From JAWHTC01 sp032586155 (GTDB lineage: Bacteria; Pseudomonadota; Alphaproteobacteria; Rhodobacterales; Rhodobacteraceae), in contig NZ_JAWHTC010000006.1 of the NCBI RefSeq assembly GCF_032586155.1, positions 62,001 to 126,000 on the forward strand: a stretch of DNA of 64,000 nucleotides, given 5' to 3'. The position numbers and the translations under genes were made by a program. The notes beneath the pieces are model-generated. The model worked only from the letters and a program-made list of their open reading frames with translations. It ran no database searches and was not told the origin of the DNA. Shown here one piece after another: positions 17,441 to 25,965 of this stretch (the stretch's first letter is position 1; every line of letters starts with the position of its first letter).

Positions 17441-18042
17441 CGCGCCACTCTTTCGCGAAATTCCTGATCACTCAGGTGATACTCAGGCGAAATGAACTCC
17501 TCGGCCCGCCTTATCCACCCGCCCTTACCGCCTTTGCGGGTGCGGGCGAATTTGCGGGACTTGGCCCGTCGATCCGCCAGCCGGAAGTAATAGTTCCGCC
17601 GGGCGATTCCATAAGCGTCGGCGAAGTGATTCGGCGCCTCGCGCGCCGCTGCCTTGGCCGCCTGCACAGTGATCGGGCCGATCACACCGTCTATGCTGAT
17701 CTCGTGGCCCATCTGCCTGAGCAGCCGCTGCAGGATCTTGACCGCGTTGGCGCCGGCGTTGACATACATGTCGAAAACGCTGGCCTGCAGCACCTTGGGC
17801 AACGCGTTGACACGTAGTTGCTGAAAGTAGTGCTGGATGAAAACCTCGACGGCCTGCCCTCGGCTCAGTGCTTGCACATCACGCGCATCGATATCGCCGT
17901 CGCGGTCCAGATCCAAACCTAGGCGCTGCATCGTATGAATGGTCACGCCGTAGTTTGTCGCCCCGCCGGGATCGTCCGGATCATTCACATAGCCGCCCTC
18001 GCGGGCGACGATCTCTTCAGCAATGTCTTGAACAGATTTCAT
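17431..18042 (-). CDS. GTA-type endolysin (GH108 N-acetylmuramidase)
   Basis: A 203-residue protein with an N-terminal glycosyl hydrolase 108 domain. The catalytic Glu15 is in REGGYVNDPDDPGG, followed by TNYGVT, and a peptidoglycan-binding_3-like C-terminal half contains DGVIGPITVQA. It would cut the glycan backbone and release particles together with the adjoining holin. An EF-hand-like loop, D44-x-D46-x-D48-G-x-I51-xxx-D55, lies in the catalytic domain. There is no signal peptide, consistent with holin-dependent export. The ATG at 18042 follows GGGAAGGGCC. A candidate CtrA site lies about 50 bases upstream. Confidence 0.85.
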   Translation of the reverse strand: MKSVQDIAEEIVAREGGYVNDPDDPGGATNYGVTIHTMQRLGLDLDRDGDIDARDVQALSRGQAVEVFIQHYFQQLRVNALPKVLQASVFDMYVNAGANAVKILQRLLRQMGHEISIDGVIGPITVQAAKAAAREAPNHFADAYGIARRNYYFRLADRRAKSRKFARTRKGGKGGWIRRAEEFISPEYHLSDQEFRERVARWG

Positions 18043-18089
18043 ACCAAAGGCCCTTCCCGAAGTTGCGGGAAAAGCGTGCGACGAATTGG

Positions 18090-18104
18090 TTAACCACGAA
18101 TTTA
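18090..18104. promoter_or_regulatory. Candidate CtrA binding site upstream of the lysis genes
   Basis: TTAACC at 18090-18095 is a canonical CtrA half-site, and TTTA follows after the proper N7 spacing (consensus TTAA-N7-TTAA, one mismatch). It overlaps the ccmE stop codon and lies 48 bases upstream of the endolysin start. In R. capsulatus CtrA is needed for GTA release. A very similar string occurs at 58985. The assignment is from sequence match only. Confidence 0.4.
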
Positions 18105-18548
18105 GCTATCGCCCGGCTCTTGGTAGACACCCTGTTCTTTTAGGGCATCCACAACTTCACGCGGCATGTAGCTCTCATCGTGTTTGGCAAGGATTTCAGT
18201 AGCTTGGAATACACCATCCACGTATTTCCCGGTGCCGATCATGCCCTGGTTCTCGGCGAACAGGTCCGGCAGAACTCCGGTATAAGCCACCTTGATACTG
18301 CCACCGCCATCGGTGACGTTGAAGGTCACGGTCTCACCCTGGCCGCGCACAAGCGTCCCCTCTTCTACCAGTCCGCCAAGGCGGAAGGTCTCGGTCGCCG
18401 CCGGCGGTTCCTCGGCCACCTGCGTGGGCGAGCGGAAAAAGTTGATCCCGTCGCGCATGGCATAGCCGATCAGACCAGTGGAAATCGCCAGAGCCACGGC
18501 GGCCAAAACGATCACCTGAACCCGGCGTTTCTTCTTCAAACCCTTCAT
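18102..18548 (-). CDS. ccmE: Cytochrome c maturation haem chaperone CcmE
   Basis: A 148-residue periplasmic OB-fold protein tethered by an N-terminal helix (about 7-27). The haem-binding motif is HDESY, with His123 as the covalent haem ligand and Tyr127 as the axial ligand. It passes haem to the CcmF/CcmH lyase, whose genes lie further down the strand beyond the lysis pair. It follows argC by 21 bases. Confidence 0.94.
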   Translation of the reverse strand: MKGLKKKRRVQVIVLAAVALAISTGLIGYAMRDGINFFRSPTQVAEEPPAATETFRLGGLVEEGTLVRGQGETVTFNVTDGGGSIKVAYTGVLPDLFAENQGMIGTGKYVDGVFQATEILAKHDESYMPREVVDALKEQGVYQEPGDS

Positions 18549-18569
18549 AAACGACCTCCTTCTGGCCTC

Positions 18570-19598
18570 TTATGGGAAGCACGGCGCAAGCATCAGACCG
18601 CGCGTCTCTTCATGACCTAACATCAGATTGGCATTCTGCAAGGCCTGCCCACTGCTACCTTTTGTCAGATTATCCAATGCACCCACAACAATGGCCCGGC
18701 CCGCAATCCGATCACCAGTCACCCCGATGTGGCAAAAATTCGATCCCCGCACATGGTGCGTGCTGGGGACCTCGCCAAAGGGCAGCACCATGATGAATGG
18801 CTCATTCACATAGGCCGCGCTCAGCGCCGCATGCACAGCGTCGGCCTCGCCGTTGACATAGGTGGTCGCCAGAATACCCCGGTTGGCCGGGATCAGGTGC
18901 GGGGTGAACTGCACTTTGACGTCACGGCCTGCCAAAAGGCTGAATTCCTGGTCGAACTCGCCAAGATGCCGGTGCGTGCCGCCAACGGCATAGGCGTTGT
19001 ACCCCTCCGAAAGCTCGGCATGCAGCAGGTTTTCTTTTAGCGACCGCCCGGCCCCCGACACGCCGCATTTCAAATCGAGAATGATGTCATCAAGCCCTAT
19101 AACACCAGCGGAAATCAGCGGCCGCAGAACATATTGCCCAGTGGCTGCGTTGCAGCCCGTTCCAGCCACCAGCCGTGCATCCCTGATGCCGTCGCGATAG
19201 AACTCTGTCAGCCCATAAACCGCTTCTTTCTGCATCTCGACTGCCGAATGCGGGTTGCCGTACCATTTTTCATAGGCGTCCGGATCACGCAGCCGAAAAT
19301 CGGCGCTCAAATCGACGATCTTCAAATCATTCGGCAGGCCAGAAATCACCTCTTGCGAGGTCTTGTGCGGCAGTGCGCAGAAACACAAATCGATCTCGCT
19401 GAAATCAATCTGGTCAAACGAAACCATGTCGGGCAGGTCCAGGTGGCGCAGATGCGGGAATACCTGAGCAAGGCTCTGACCGGCCTTGGAAAAGGCCCCA
19501 AGCGCGGCGATTTCCATCCCGCCATGGGTGGAGATGAGCCGGATAAGTTCGGCGCCGGTGTAACCAGAAGCGCCCAGAATGGCGATTTTATGGGTCAT
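18570..19598 (-). CDS. argC: N-acetyl-gamma-glutamyl-phosphate reductase
   Basis: A 342-residue NADP-dependent reductase of arginine synthesis. GASGYTGAEL is the nucleotide-binding loop and Cys149 in AGTGCNAA the catalytic thiol. The ATG at 19598 is preceded by AAAGGG; the open frame continues 14 codons upstream without support. It is the first gene of the minus-strand block leading into ccmE. Confidence 0.95.
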   Translation of the reverse strand: MTHKIAILGASGYTGAELIRLISTHGGMEIAALGAFSKAGQSLAQVFPHLRHLDLPDMVSFDQIDFSEIDLCFCALPHKTSQEVISGLPNDLKIVDLSADFRLRDPDAYEKWYGNPHSAVEMQKEAVYGLTEFYRDGIRDARLVAGTGCNAATGQYVLRPLISAGVIGLDDIILDLKCGVSGAGRSLKENLLHAELSEGYNAYAVGGTHRHLGEFDQEFSLLAGRDVKVQFTPHLIPANRGILATTYVNGEADAVHAALSAAYVNEPFIMVLPFGEVPSTHHVRGSNFCHIGVTGDRIAGRAIVVGALDNLTKGSSGQALQNANLMLGHEETRGLMLAPCFP

Positions 19599-19655
19599 GA
19601 CGAACCCTTTCTCATGTCTTGTTGTGTGTGTCTGTGACAAAAATCAAGTTGCAGC

Positions 19656-20468
19656 TCAAGCTGCTTCGAACTCGATTCTTCGTCGCAAAAACTGAGTCGC
19701 GCGAGTCGACACCGTCCTGGCATCACCGGTTGTCAGAAATTTCGACACCTCACCCTGCCCCTTCATCTTGGGGTGCCGCTCAAGGTAGTCGGCAAGGCTT
19801 TCTGCCACCAGCTTGGCCTGGCTATAGACACTGACATCCGCGCCCAATGCCTCCTGGAATTCCTTTTCCATCAACGGGTAGTGAGTGCAGCCCAGAATTG
19901 CCGCCTGCGGATCCGGCATCTTGCGTTTAAGGGCATCCACGTGGCTACGCACCAGCGCCTCGGCCAGAATCATGTCACCGTCTTCGATGGCATCCACCAC
20001 CCCGCCACAGGCCTGCGCCTCGACATCCACACCAATCGCCCTGAAGGCCAACTCGCGCTGAAACGCCCGGCTCGCCACCGTCGCTGGCGTGGCAAATAGC
20101 GCAACATGTTTGACTTCGACTTCTCTCGGTGGGGAATTGTCACCCCATTGCCGCTCCGTCAACGCCTCGATCAGTGGTACGAACACCCCCAGCACCCGCT
20201 TGTCCGCTGGAATCCAGCTTTCCTGCATCCGCCGCAGCGCCGCCGCGCTCGCGGTGTTGCAGGCCAGAATGACCAGGTCGCAGCCCTCGTCCCAAAGCCG
20301 TTTCACTGCCTTGCAGGTCAGGTCATAGACATCATCGGCATCCCGCACCCCGTAGGGCGCATGGGCATTGTCACCGAAATAGACAAAAGGCTGGTCCGGC
20401 ATCCGGGCGCTCACCGCGTCCAATACCGTCAGGCCTCCTAGGCCGCTATCAAAAATGCCTACTGCCAT
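19656..20468 (-). CDS. murI: Glutamate racemase
   Basis: A 270-residue racemase making D-glutamate for peptidoglycan. The two catalytic cysteines are Cys70 in ACNTASA and Cys194 in GCTHYPL, with FDSGLGGLTV at the N-terminus. It lies 57 bases upstream of the argC start, so the genes could share a transcript. Confidence 0.94.
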   Translation of the reverse strand: MAVGIFDSGLGGLTVLDAVSARMPDQPFVYFGDNAHAPYGVRDADDVYDLTCKAVKRLWDEGCDLVILACNTASAAALRRMQESWIPADKRVLGVFVPLIEALTERQWGDNSPPREVEVKHVALFATPATVASRAFQRELAFRAIGVDVEAQACGGVVDAIEDGDMILAEALVRSHVDALKRKMPDPQAAILGCTHYPLMEKEFQEALGADVSVYSQAKLVAESLADYLERHPKMKGQGEVSKFLTTGDARTVSTRATQFLRRRIEFEAA

Positions 20469-20730
20469 CCGTTCATCGCGCCAAGCGCGCCCTGTCCATC
20501 ATCACGAGACACGGGGTGGTCTCGGGAATAGCACATAAGACGAATTCGCCCGGAAATCCATGACCCAGTTTGCGTCCAATGCGCGCGCTAAAACGTGTTG
20601 CACGGATCACGCGGCTCACCGGCTATTGCAGACGCAAATCACGGCGCATTTTGGTCAACGCCAACGGGACATGTCGCATGAGACGGGGCACAAAAATTGC
20701 CATCCACGCTGGACCGTGGTTCTATTGTTT

Positions 20731-20746
20731 CAATCTGGAAAGATTG
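20731..20746. promoter_or_regulatory. Inverted repeat upstream of the MbtH-like gene
   Basis: CAATCT-GGAA-AGATTG is a perfect 6-bp inverted repeat 20 bases before the ATG of the MbtH-like gene and next to a possible -10 (CATAAC). It could be a repressor site or an mRNA hairpin. The rest of the 298-base region between murI and this gene shows nothing recognisable. Confidence 0.35.
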
Positions 20747-20766
20747 CATAACTCATGGAGATTTGA

Positions 20767-21069
20767 ATGAAGCAGGTCATAACATCGCTTTGGGGCGCCC
20801 TTGTTCTTCTTGCTTTCGGACTCGCCACTCCAGCCATGTCCGGCGTGGTCTTTGAGGTCGAGACCACATATGTCGTGATCAATCACGAGGAACAGTATTC
20901 GATTTTTCCGGCGGACCGAAAACCGCCGGCAGGCTGGAAGAAAACTGGCAAGGCCTGTCGCGTGAACGAATGCCTGAAACACATTGAGAGGGTTTGGACC
21001 GATATGCGACCGTTATCGATCCGCAAATCGGTCGAAAATCAGCTCAGCCAGCATTTGAAAAAGAAGTAA
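20767..21069 (+). CDS. Secreted MbtH-like protein
   Basis: A 100-residue protein with two parts. Residues 1-25 are a typical Sec signal peptide (basic start, hydrophobic core ALVLLAFGLA, then TPAMSG). Residues 37-86 match the MbtH signature: NHEEQYS (39-45), PPAGW (53-57), then CLKHIERVWTDMRPLS with Trp77. Ordinary MbtH proteins are cytoplasmic helpers of NRPS adenylation domains; none is encoded in the window. The first conserved Trp of the family (SLWP) is replaced by Phe (SIFP), and two cysteines (64, 69) could pair in the periplasm. GGAG lies 6 bases before the ATG. It ends flush against the convergent oxidoreductase gene. Confidence 0.75.
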   Translation: MKQVITSLWGALVLLAFGLATPAMSGVVFEVETTYVVINHEEQYSIFPADRKPPAGWKKTGKACRVNECLKHIERVWTDMRPLSIRKSVENQLSQHLKKK

Positions 21070-24000
21070 CTACTCAGCGGCAATCTTCGTTGTGCCTGGA
21101 ATGTGTTGCAGCAGCTCAGCACGCCGGTTTGCTGCCTGTTCGATATTGGCCATTTTCACCGGACCAAATCCGCGGATCGACAGGGGTAATTCGGCCAGCT
21201 CTACGATCATTGCCATATTGTCCGCATTCGCGCGCGGCAGCCATTTGGCCATATCCGCCTCGTAATCCTTGATCAGGGCGCGTTCCAAGCGACGTTCCTC
21301 TGTTCTACCAAAGGGATCGAACACTGTGCCGCGCAGCCGTTTCATCTTTGCCAGCAGCCGAATCCACTTGTCCATCTTGGGTCCGTATTCCTTTTTCAGC
21401 GGACGCCCGCCCGGCCCGTCCTTGGAGATCATCGGTGGCGCCATGTGATAGGACATCCTGAAATCGCCTTCGAACTGCTCTTCTGCCTTTTTCCGCGTCG
21501 CGAGGTGCAGCCGCGCCACCTCGTATTCATCCTTGTAGGCCAATAGTTTGTGATAGCCCTTGGCGACGGCCTCTTTCAGTGTCCCATCCTCAATCCCGTC
21601 CACAAGCTCACGGTACTTCCGGGCCAACCCGGCGCCCTGATACGCGGTCAGGTGTTCTGCACGGAAGGTAATCTTGTCTTCCAATGTCTGGGGCAACTCC
21701 ACAACCGTCGGTGCCAGTAGCTTCTGCACCTCTTGCGGGTGAAGCACGGCCCATCGGCCGAAATCAAAGGCTTTCTTGTTGCGTTCAACGGCGGCATCGT
21801 TCAGCTCAATGGCCGTCATGAACGCGGCCCGAGACAGTGGGATCAGACCCAACTGCCACGCCGCGCCGCACAGCATCTGGTTCGAAAAGATCGAATCCCC
21901 CAGGAGCTTCTCCGCAAGCAGCGAAGCATCGAACATGGTCAGGCCGTTACGCAACCGCGCCTCAAGCGCTAATGTTAGCCGGTCGCCAGGAATCCTGAAT
22001 TCAGCATTTCGGGCAAAATCTCCTGTCATGATTTCGTGTGAATTGACAACAGCACCGGTTTTCCCGGACTTGGTCAATCCGATGGTTTTGGCCCCGGCGG
22101 TCACGACCAGATCACCACCTATCAATGTGTCAGCCTCGCCGGTAGCAACACGGACAGCAGAAATATCATCCGGTTTTTCGCCAATGCGCAAGTGAATGTG
22201 CACCGCTCCGCCCTTTTGGGCCAGGCCCGCCATCTCCATCATGCCAGCTGCTTTGCCGTCGACATGCGCAGCCATTGCAATCCCAGCACCGATGGTCACT
22301 ACGCCTGTGCCCCCCACGCCAGTCAGCACGATGTTGAACGTACCGTCGATCTTCGGAAGTTCCGGTTCCGGCAGGTCCGGCAGATCAATTTCAATTGTTT
22401 GCTGCTTGCGGATCGTCGCCCCTTCTAGCGTCACGAAACTGGGACAGAACCCCTTGAGACAGCTGAAATCCTTGTTGCAGCTCGACTGATCAATCGCCCG
22501 CTTACGACCCAGCTCGGTCTCGACCGGTACGATGGAAACACAGTTCGACTGGAGGCCGCAATCACCGCACCCCTCGCAGATATCGGTATTGATGAAGACC
22601 CGCTTGTCGATATCCGGAAAGGTGCCACGTTTGCGGCGACGGCGTTTTTCGGCGGCGCAGGTCTGCACATAAAGAATGGCCGACACGCCATTGATCTTGC
22701 TGTACCTTTCTTGCACTTCTTCCAGTTCAGCTCGCTCGACCTTCTCGATGTTTTCCGGGAAGGTACCAAGGTTGATTTCTTCCTTCTCATCGTAGACCAA
22801 TGCCACGTTGGTCACGCCGAACGCCTTCAACTCTGCTGCGATCTGCTGCGCTGACAACCCCCCTTCATGGGTTTGCCCGCCTGTCATCGCCACTGCGTCG
22901 TTAAACAGAATCTTGTAGGTCATGGTCGTACCGCTAGCGACTGCGGCGCGGATAGCCTGAAGGCCGGAATGGTTATAGGTGCCGTCACCTAGATTCTGGA
23001 ACACGTGGGTGCGGGTTGAAAACGGTGCCTCGCCAATCCAGTTCGCCCCTTCACCGCCCATATGGGTGTAACCCAACGTATCACGCTCCATCCACTGCAC
23101 CATGAAATGGCAGCCAATCCCGGCATAGGCGCGGCTGCCCTCTGGCACCTTGGTTGAGGTGTTATGCGGACAGCCGGAACAGAAATAGGCCAGCCGCGAA
23201 GTGATCTCCTCGGCATTGTCGGCGCGCTTGGCCTCATCGAGCTCGGCCAGACCCGCTTTGACTCCGTCGGTGCCTCGGCCTTCTTCGATCAGGATATTAC
23301 CCAGCTTCTCGGCGATCATCACAGGATCCAGGGCCCAGCGAGTCGGGAACAGTTCCTCGCCGCCCTGCCCCTTGTACCAACCGTAAACCCGCCGCCCTTG
23401 GCGATTGTCGAAAATCGCTTCCTTTATCTGCACTTCTAGAAGTTTGCGTTTTTCCTCAACCACCACGATCAGATCGAGCCCCTCGGCCCAGTCATTGAAG
23501 CCCTTCATGTCCAGTGGCCAGACCTGGCCGACCTTGTAAGTGGAGATTCCCAGCCGCTCGGCCTCGCTCTCGTCTATCCCCAACAGCGCAAGGGCATGTT
23601 CCAGATCCAGCCAGTTCTTGCCATGGCTCACCAGCCCGATCTTGGCGCCCGGTTTGCCCCAAACCCGCTTGTCTATCTTGTTCGCATGGGCGAAGGCCTC
23701 GGCCGCGTGACGCTTGTAGTCGATCAGCCGAGCCTCCTGCTCGATGCGATCATCCAGCAGCTTGATATTCAGCCCCCCATCGGGCATTTCGAACTCTGGT
23801 GTAACAAATTGCAGCCGATCCGGATCGCCGTCGACCACCGCAGTCGCCTCGATCGTGTCCTTCATTACCTTGAGTCCGACCCAGACCCCGGCAAACCGGC
23901 TCAGAGCGTAACCATATAGACCGTAGTCGAGGATTTCCTGGACGCCGGCAGGACTCACCACTGGCATATACGCGTCGATTAGTGCCCATTCGCTTTGATG

Positions 24001-24468
24001 CAGCACAGTTGAGCTTTCGCCCGTGTGGTCGTCCCCCATCGCGACCAGAACACCGCCATTGGGCGAGGTGCCCGCCATGTTGGCATGGCGAAACACATCT
24101 CCGGTCCGATCCACTCCCGGTCCCTTGCCGTACCAAAGACCGAAGACACCATCGAACTTGCCTTCGCCGCGCAACTCGGCTTGTTGGCTGCCCCACAGGG
24201 CCGTTGCCGCCAGATCCTCGTTCAACCCTGCCTCGAACTTTACGTCGTAATCCGTCAGAAGCGCCTCGACCCGGCCCATCTGCATATCCACCGCACCCAA
24301 GGGTGAACCACGGTACCCGGTGACATAGCCGGCCGTATTCATCCCCCCAGCCATGTCGCGGTGTTTTTGGGTCAGCATCAGCCTGACCAATGCCTGCGTG
24401 CCATTCAGCAGGACTTGATCCTTGTCCAGATCGTATCGATCCTGCAAACTCACGTGTTCCCTGGTCAT
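21070..24468 (-). CDS. Indolepyruvate ferredoxin oxidoreductase, fused subunits
   Basis: A 1132-residue TPP-dependent 2-oxoacid:acceptor oxidoreductase joining the alpha, beta and ferredoxin-like parts. The TPP site is marked by GDGTYNHSG and the later N-containing loop (about residues 490-530). A cysteine-rich Fe-S region, CEGCGDCGLQSNC with further Cys pairs, lies around 627-665. A gamma-type domain starts near VLTGVGGTGVVTIG. Such enzymes oxidise indolepyruvate and other aryl pyruvates, probably from aromatic amino acid breakdown. GGGAGG precedes the ATG. A LysR regulator is divergent, with a perfect palindrome between them. Confidence 0.9.
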   Translation of the reverse strand: MTREHVSLQDRYDLDKDQVLLNGTQALVRLMLTQKHRDMAGGMNTAGYVTGYRGSPLGAVDMQMGRVEALLTDYDVKFEAGLNEDLAATALWGSQQAELRGEGKFDGVFGLWYGKGPGVDRTGDVFRHANMAGTSPNGGVLVAMGDDHTGESSTVLHQSEWALIDAYMPVVSPAGVQEILDYGLYGYALSRFAGVWVGLKVMKDTIEATAVVDGDPDRLQFVTPEFEMPDGGLNIKLLDDRIEQEARLIDYKRHAAEAFAHANKIDKRVWGKPGAKIGLVSHGKNWLDLEHALALLGIDESEAERLGISTYKVGQVWPLDMKGFNDWAEGLDLIVVVEEKRKLLEVQIKEAIFDNRQGRRVYGWYKGQGGEELFPTRWALDPVMIAEKLGNILIEEGRGTDGVKAGLAELDEAKRADNAEEITSRLAYFCSGCPHNTSTKVPEGSRAYAGIGCHFMVQWMERDTLGYTHMGGEGANWIGEAPFSTRTHVFQNLGDGTYNHSGLQAIRAAVASGTTMTYKILFNDAVAMTGGQTHEGGLSAQQIAAELKAFGVTNVALVYDEKEEINLGTFPENIEKVERAELEEVQERYSKINGVSAILYVQTCAAEKRRRRKRGTFPDIDKRVFINTDICEGCGDCGLQSNCVSIVPVETELGRKRAIDQSSCNKDFSCLKGFCPSFVTLEGATIRKQQTIEIDLPDLPEPELPKIDGTFNIVLTGVGGTGVVTIGAGIAMAAHVDGKAAGMMEMAGLAQKGGAVHIHLRIGEKPDDISAVRVATGEADTLIGGDLVVTAGAKTIGLTKSGKTGAVVNSHEIMTGDFARNAEFRIPGDRLTLALEARLRNGLTMFDASLLAEKLLGDSIFSNQMLCGAAWQLGLIPLSRAAFMTAIELNDAAVERNKKAFDFGRWAVLHPQEVQKLLAPTVVELPQTLEDKITFRAEHLTAYQGAGLARKYRELVDGIEDGTLKEAVAKGYHKLLAYKDEYEVARLHLATRKKAEEQFEGDFRMSYHMAPPMISKDGPGGRPLKKEYGPKMDKWIRLLAKMKRLRGTVFDPFGRTEERRLERALIKDYEADMAKWLPRANADNMAMIVELAELPLSIRGFGPVKMANIEQAANRRAELLQHIPGTTKIAAE

Positions 24469-24533
24469 CGCGCGCCTCCCCTGAAATGGCCTTAAACATG
24501 GGCCGCTCCCTGACCCGAAGTATATGCGGATTT

Positions 24534-24554
24534 TAGGTCATAAACTTTGACCTA
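24534..24554. promoter_or_regulatory. Palindromic operator between the oxidoreductase and LysR genes
   Basis: TAGGTCA (24534-24540), N7, TGACCTA (24548-24554) is a perfect inverted repeat in the 187-base divergent gap. It overlaps a possible lysR -35 (TTGACC, 24547-24552) that is 17 bases from CATTCT. A site for the adjacent LysR protein is the simplest reading, allowing joint control of both directions. Confidence 0.55.
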
Positions 24555-24655
24555 CCAATCAAAATTTGTCATTCTAACGCGACGTAGGGGTGATATCAGG
24601 CAAATTGCGCAGAGATTGCTTGCCAACAGCGCCCGGCAACAAGAAAGTTACGAGT

Positions 24656-25564
24656 ATGGATTGGGACAAGCTAAGAATATTTCACGCGGTGGCGGACGCG
24701 GGTAGTCTGACTCATGCTGGCGATGCCTTGCATCTCAGCCAATCGGCGGTATCCAGGCAGATCAGGGCGCTGGAAGAAGCGCTCAACACCACTCTGTTTC
24801 ACCGCCACGCACGCGGACTGATTCTCACCGAACAGGGAGAATTGTTGTTCGATGCGACCAAGGCCATGGCCAAGCGCCTCGACACTGCAACCGCGCGAAT
24901 CCGTGACAGCGAAGAGGAAGTCTTCGGAGAATTGCGCGTCACCACGACCACCGGTTTCGGTACGCTTTGGTTGGCCCCACGCCTGACGGCGCTTTACGAC
25001 AAGTATCCCGACCTCAAGATCGACCTCATGCTAGAGGAGCGGGTTCTTGATCTGCCCATGCGCGAGGCCGATGTCGCAATCCGCATGAAAGAGCCAAGCC
25101 AGGCCGACCTGATCCGCAAACGGTTAATGACAGTACGCATGAGACTGTACGCGACGCCCGACTATCTGGAACGCGAGGGGACTCCGGCAGGATTGGATGA
25201 CTTCGGCACCCACCGTTTGATCAGTATGAACGTCGACACCGCACAGGTCGGTGCCGGGGCTTCGCTGGTGCAGCATTTGCTCACCTATGAAATCGCGTCA
25301 ATGTTGACAGTCAACAATTACTTCGGCGTTTTGCAGGGGGTTCTGAACGATCTTGGGATTGGCGTTTTACCAGATTATGTGACGCGCGATTTTCCGAATC
25401 TCGTGCGCGTTCTGCCGGAAGTCGAATCGGGGGAAATCCCTGTTTTCCTCGCCTTTCCGGAAGAACTGCGCCATTCCAAGCGGGTTGCCGCCTTTCGTGA
25501 ATTCGTCCAAGACGAGATCATCGCATATCGTAAACAGGTTAAAAATCAGGCAGTTGCGCCCTGA
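24656..25564 (+). CDS. LysR-family transcriptional regulator
   Basis: A 302-residue LysR protein: an N-terminal winged helix-turn-helix (DWDKLRIFHAVADAGS, then LSQSAVSRQIRALE) and a periplasmic-binding-like effector domain from about residue 88. The ATG at 24656 gives the standard N-terminus; the open frame starts 22 codons earlier. Divergent placement suggests that it controls the oxidoreductase, possibly in response to an aromatic keto acid; the effector is unknown. Confidence 0.88.
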   Translation: MDWDKLRIFHAVADAGSLTHAGDALHLSQSAVSRQIRALEEALNTTLFHRHARGLILTEQGELLFDATKAMAKRLDTATARIRDSEEEVFGELRVTTTTGFGTLWLAPRLTALYDKYPDLKIDLMLEERVLDLPMREADVAIRMKEPSQADLIRKRLMTVRMRLYATPDYLEREGTPAGLDDFGTHRLISMNVDTAQVGAGASLVQHLLTYEIASMLTVNNYFGVLQGVLNDLGIGVLPDYVTRDFPNLVRVLPEVESGEIPVFLAFPEELRHSKRVAAFREFVQDEIIAYRKQVKNQAVAP

Positions 25565-25686
25565 ATCCATGCTGTCATGCGGAAAACGCATACCAGCCAT
25601 GCTGCACCTGCGGCATAATAATCCTTGAATATGAGCACACCGCCGCTTATTTCATCACTCGACGGTGATGCTTGCATCACTTTCAT
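25546..25686 (-). CDS. Candidate small protein of 43-46 residues
   Basis: A short open frame with a strong AGGGAGGT directly upstream. If the ATG at 25677 is used, the spacing is ideal and the product has 43 residues; the ATG at 25686 is too close to the ribosome site. The middle part (LIFKDYYAAGAAWLVCVF) is aromatic and partly hydrophobic. It overlaps the 3' end of lysR by 19 bases and lies in a 401-base region otherwise without a gene. No family is recognised and it may be chance. Confidence 0.3.
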   Translation of the reverse strand: MKVMQASPSSDEISGGVLIFKDYYAAGAAWLVCVFRMTAWIQGATA

Positions 25687-25704
25687 ACCTCCCTGTTGGA
25701 CTTC

Positions 25705-25733
25705 GGCCGAGCTTATTGCTCGGCCTTTTTTTT
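25705..25733 (+). terminator. Intrinsic terminator downstream of lysR
   Basis: GGCCGAGC (25705-25712), loop TTATT, GCTCGGCC (25718-25725) and eight T residues form a textbook plus-strand terminator. It lies 140 bases after the lysR stop, leaving room for a long 3' UTR or a small RNA ending here. From 25734 to 25965 I see no gene or clear signal. Confidence 0.85.
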
Positions 25734-25965
25734 GACCACTCCTCACCGTTTGGATCGTGGCTCTTGGTGAAGTCGCTTGATGTGGTGCAAGCTCTCGAGA
25801 ATTGAAACCGTTAAAAATCATTGGCACAGCGTACGTAAGTTGAAAGCTGCGTCTTTTCCGGCTCCGCTTCGTTTGAAGATGTTTCCGCAAAAGTACAGGG
25901 CATGCTTCGCACTTGGCGCGTCGCGGCTGCACTAACCACAGCGTCAAGCAAAGTTACTTTGGCCA

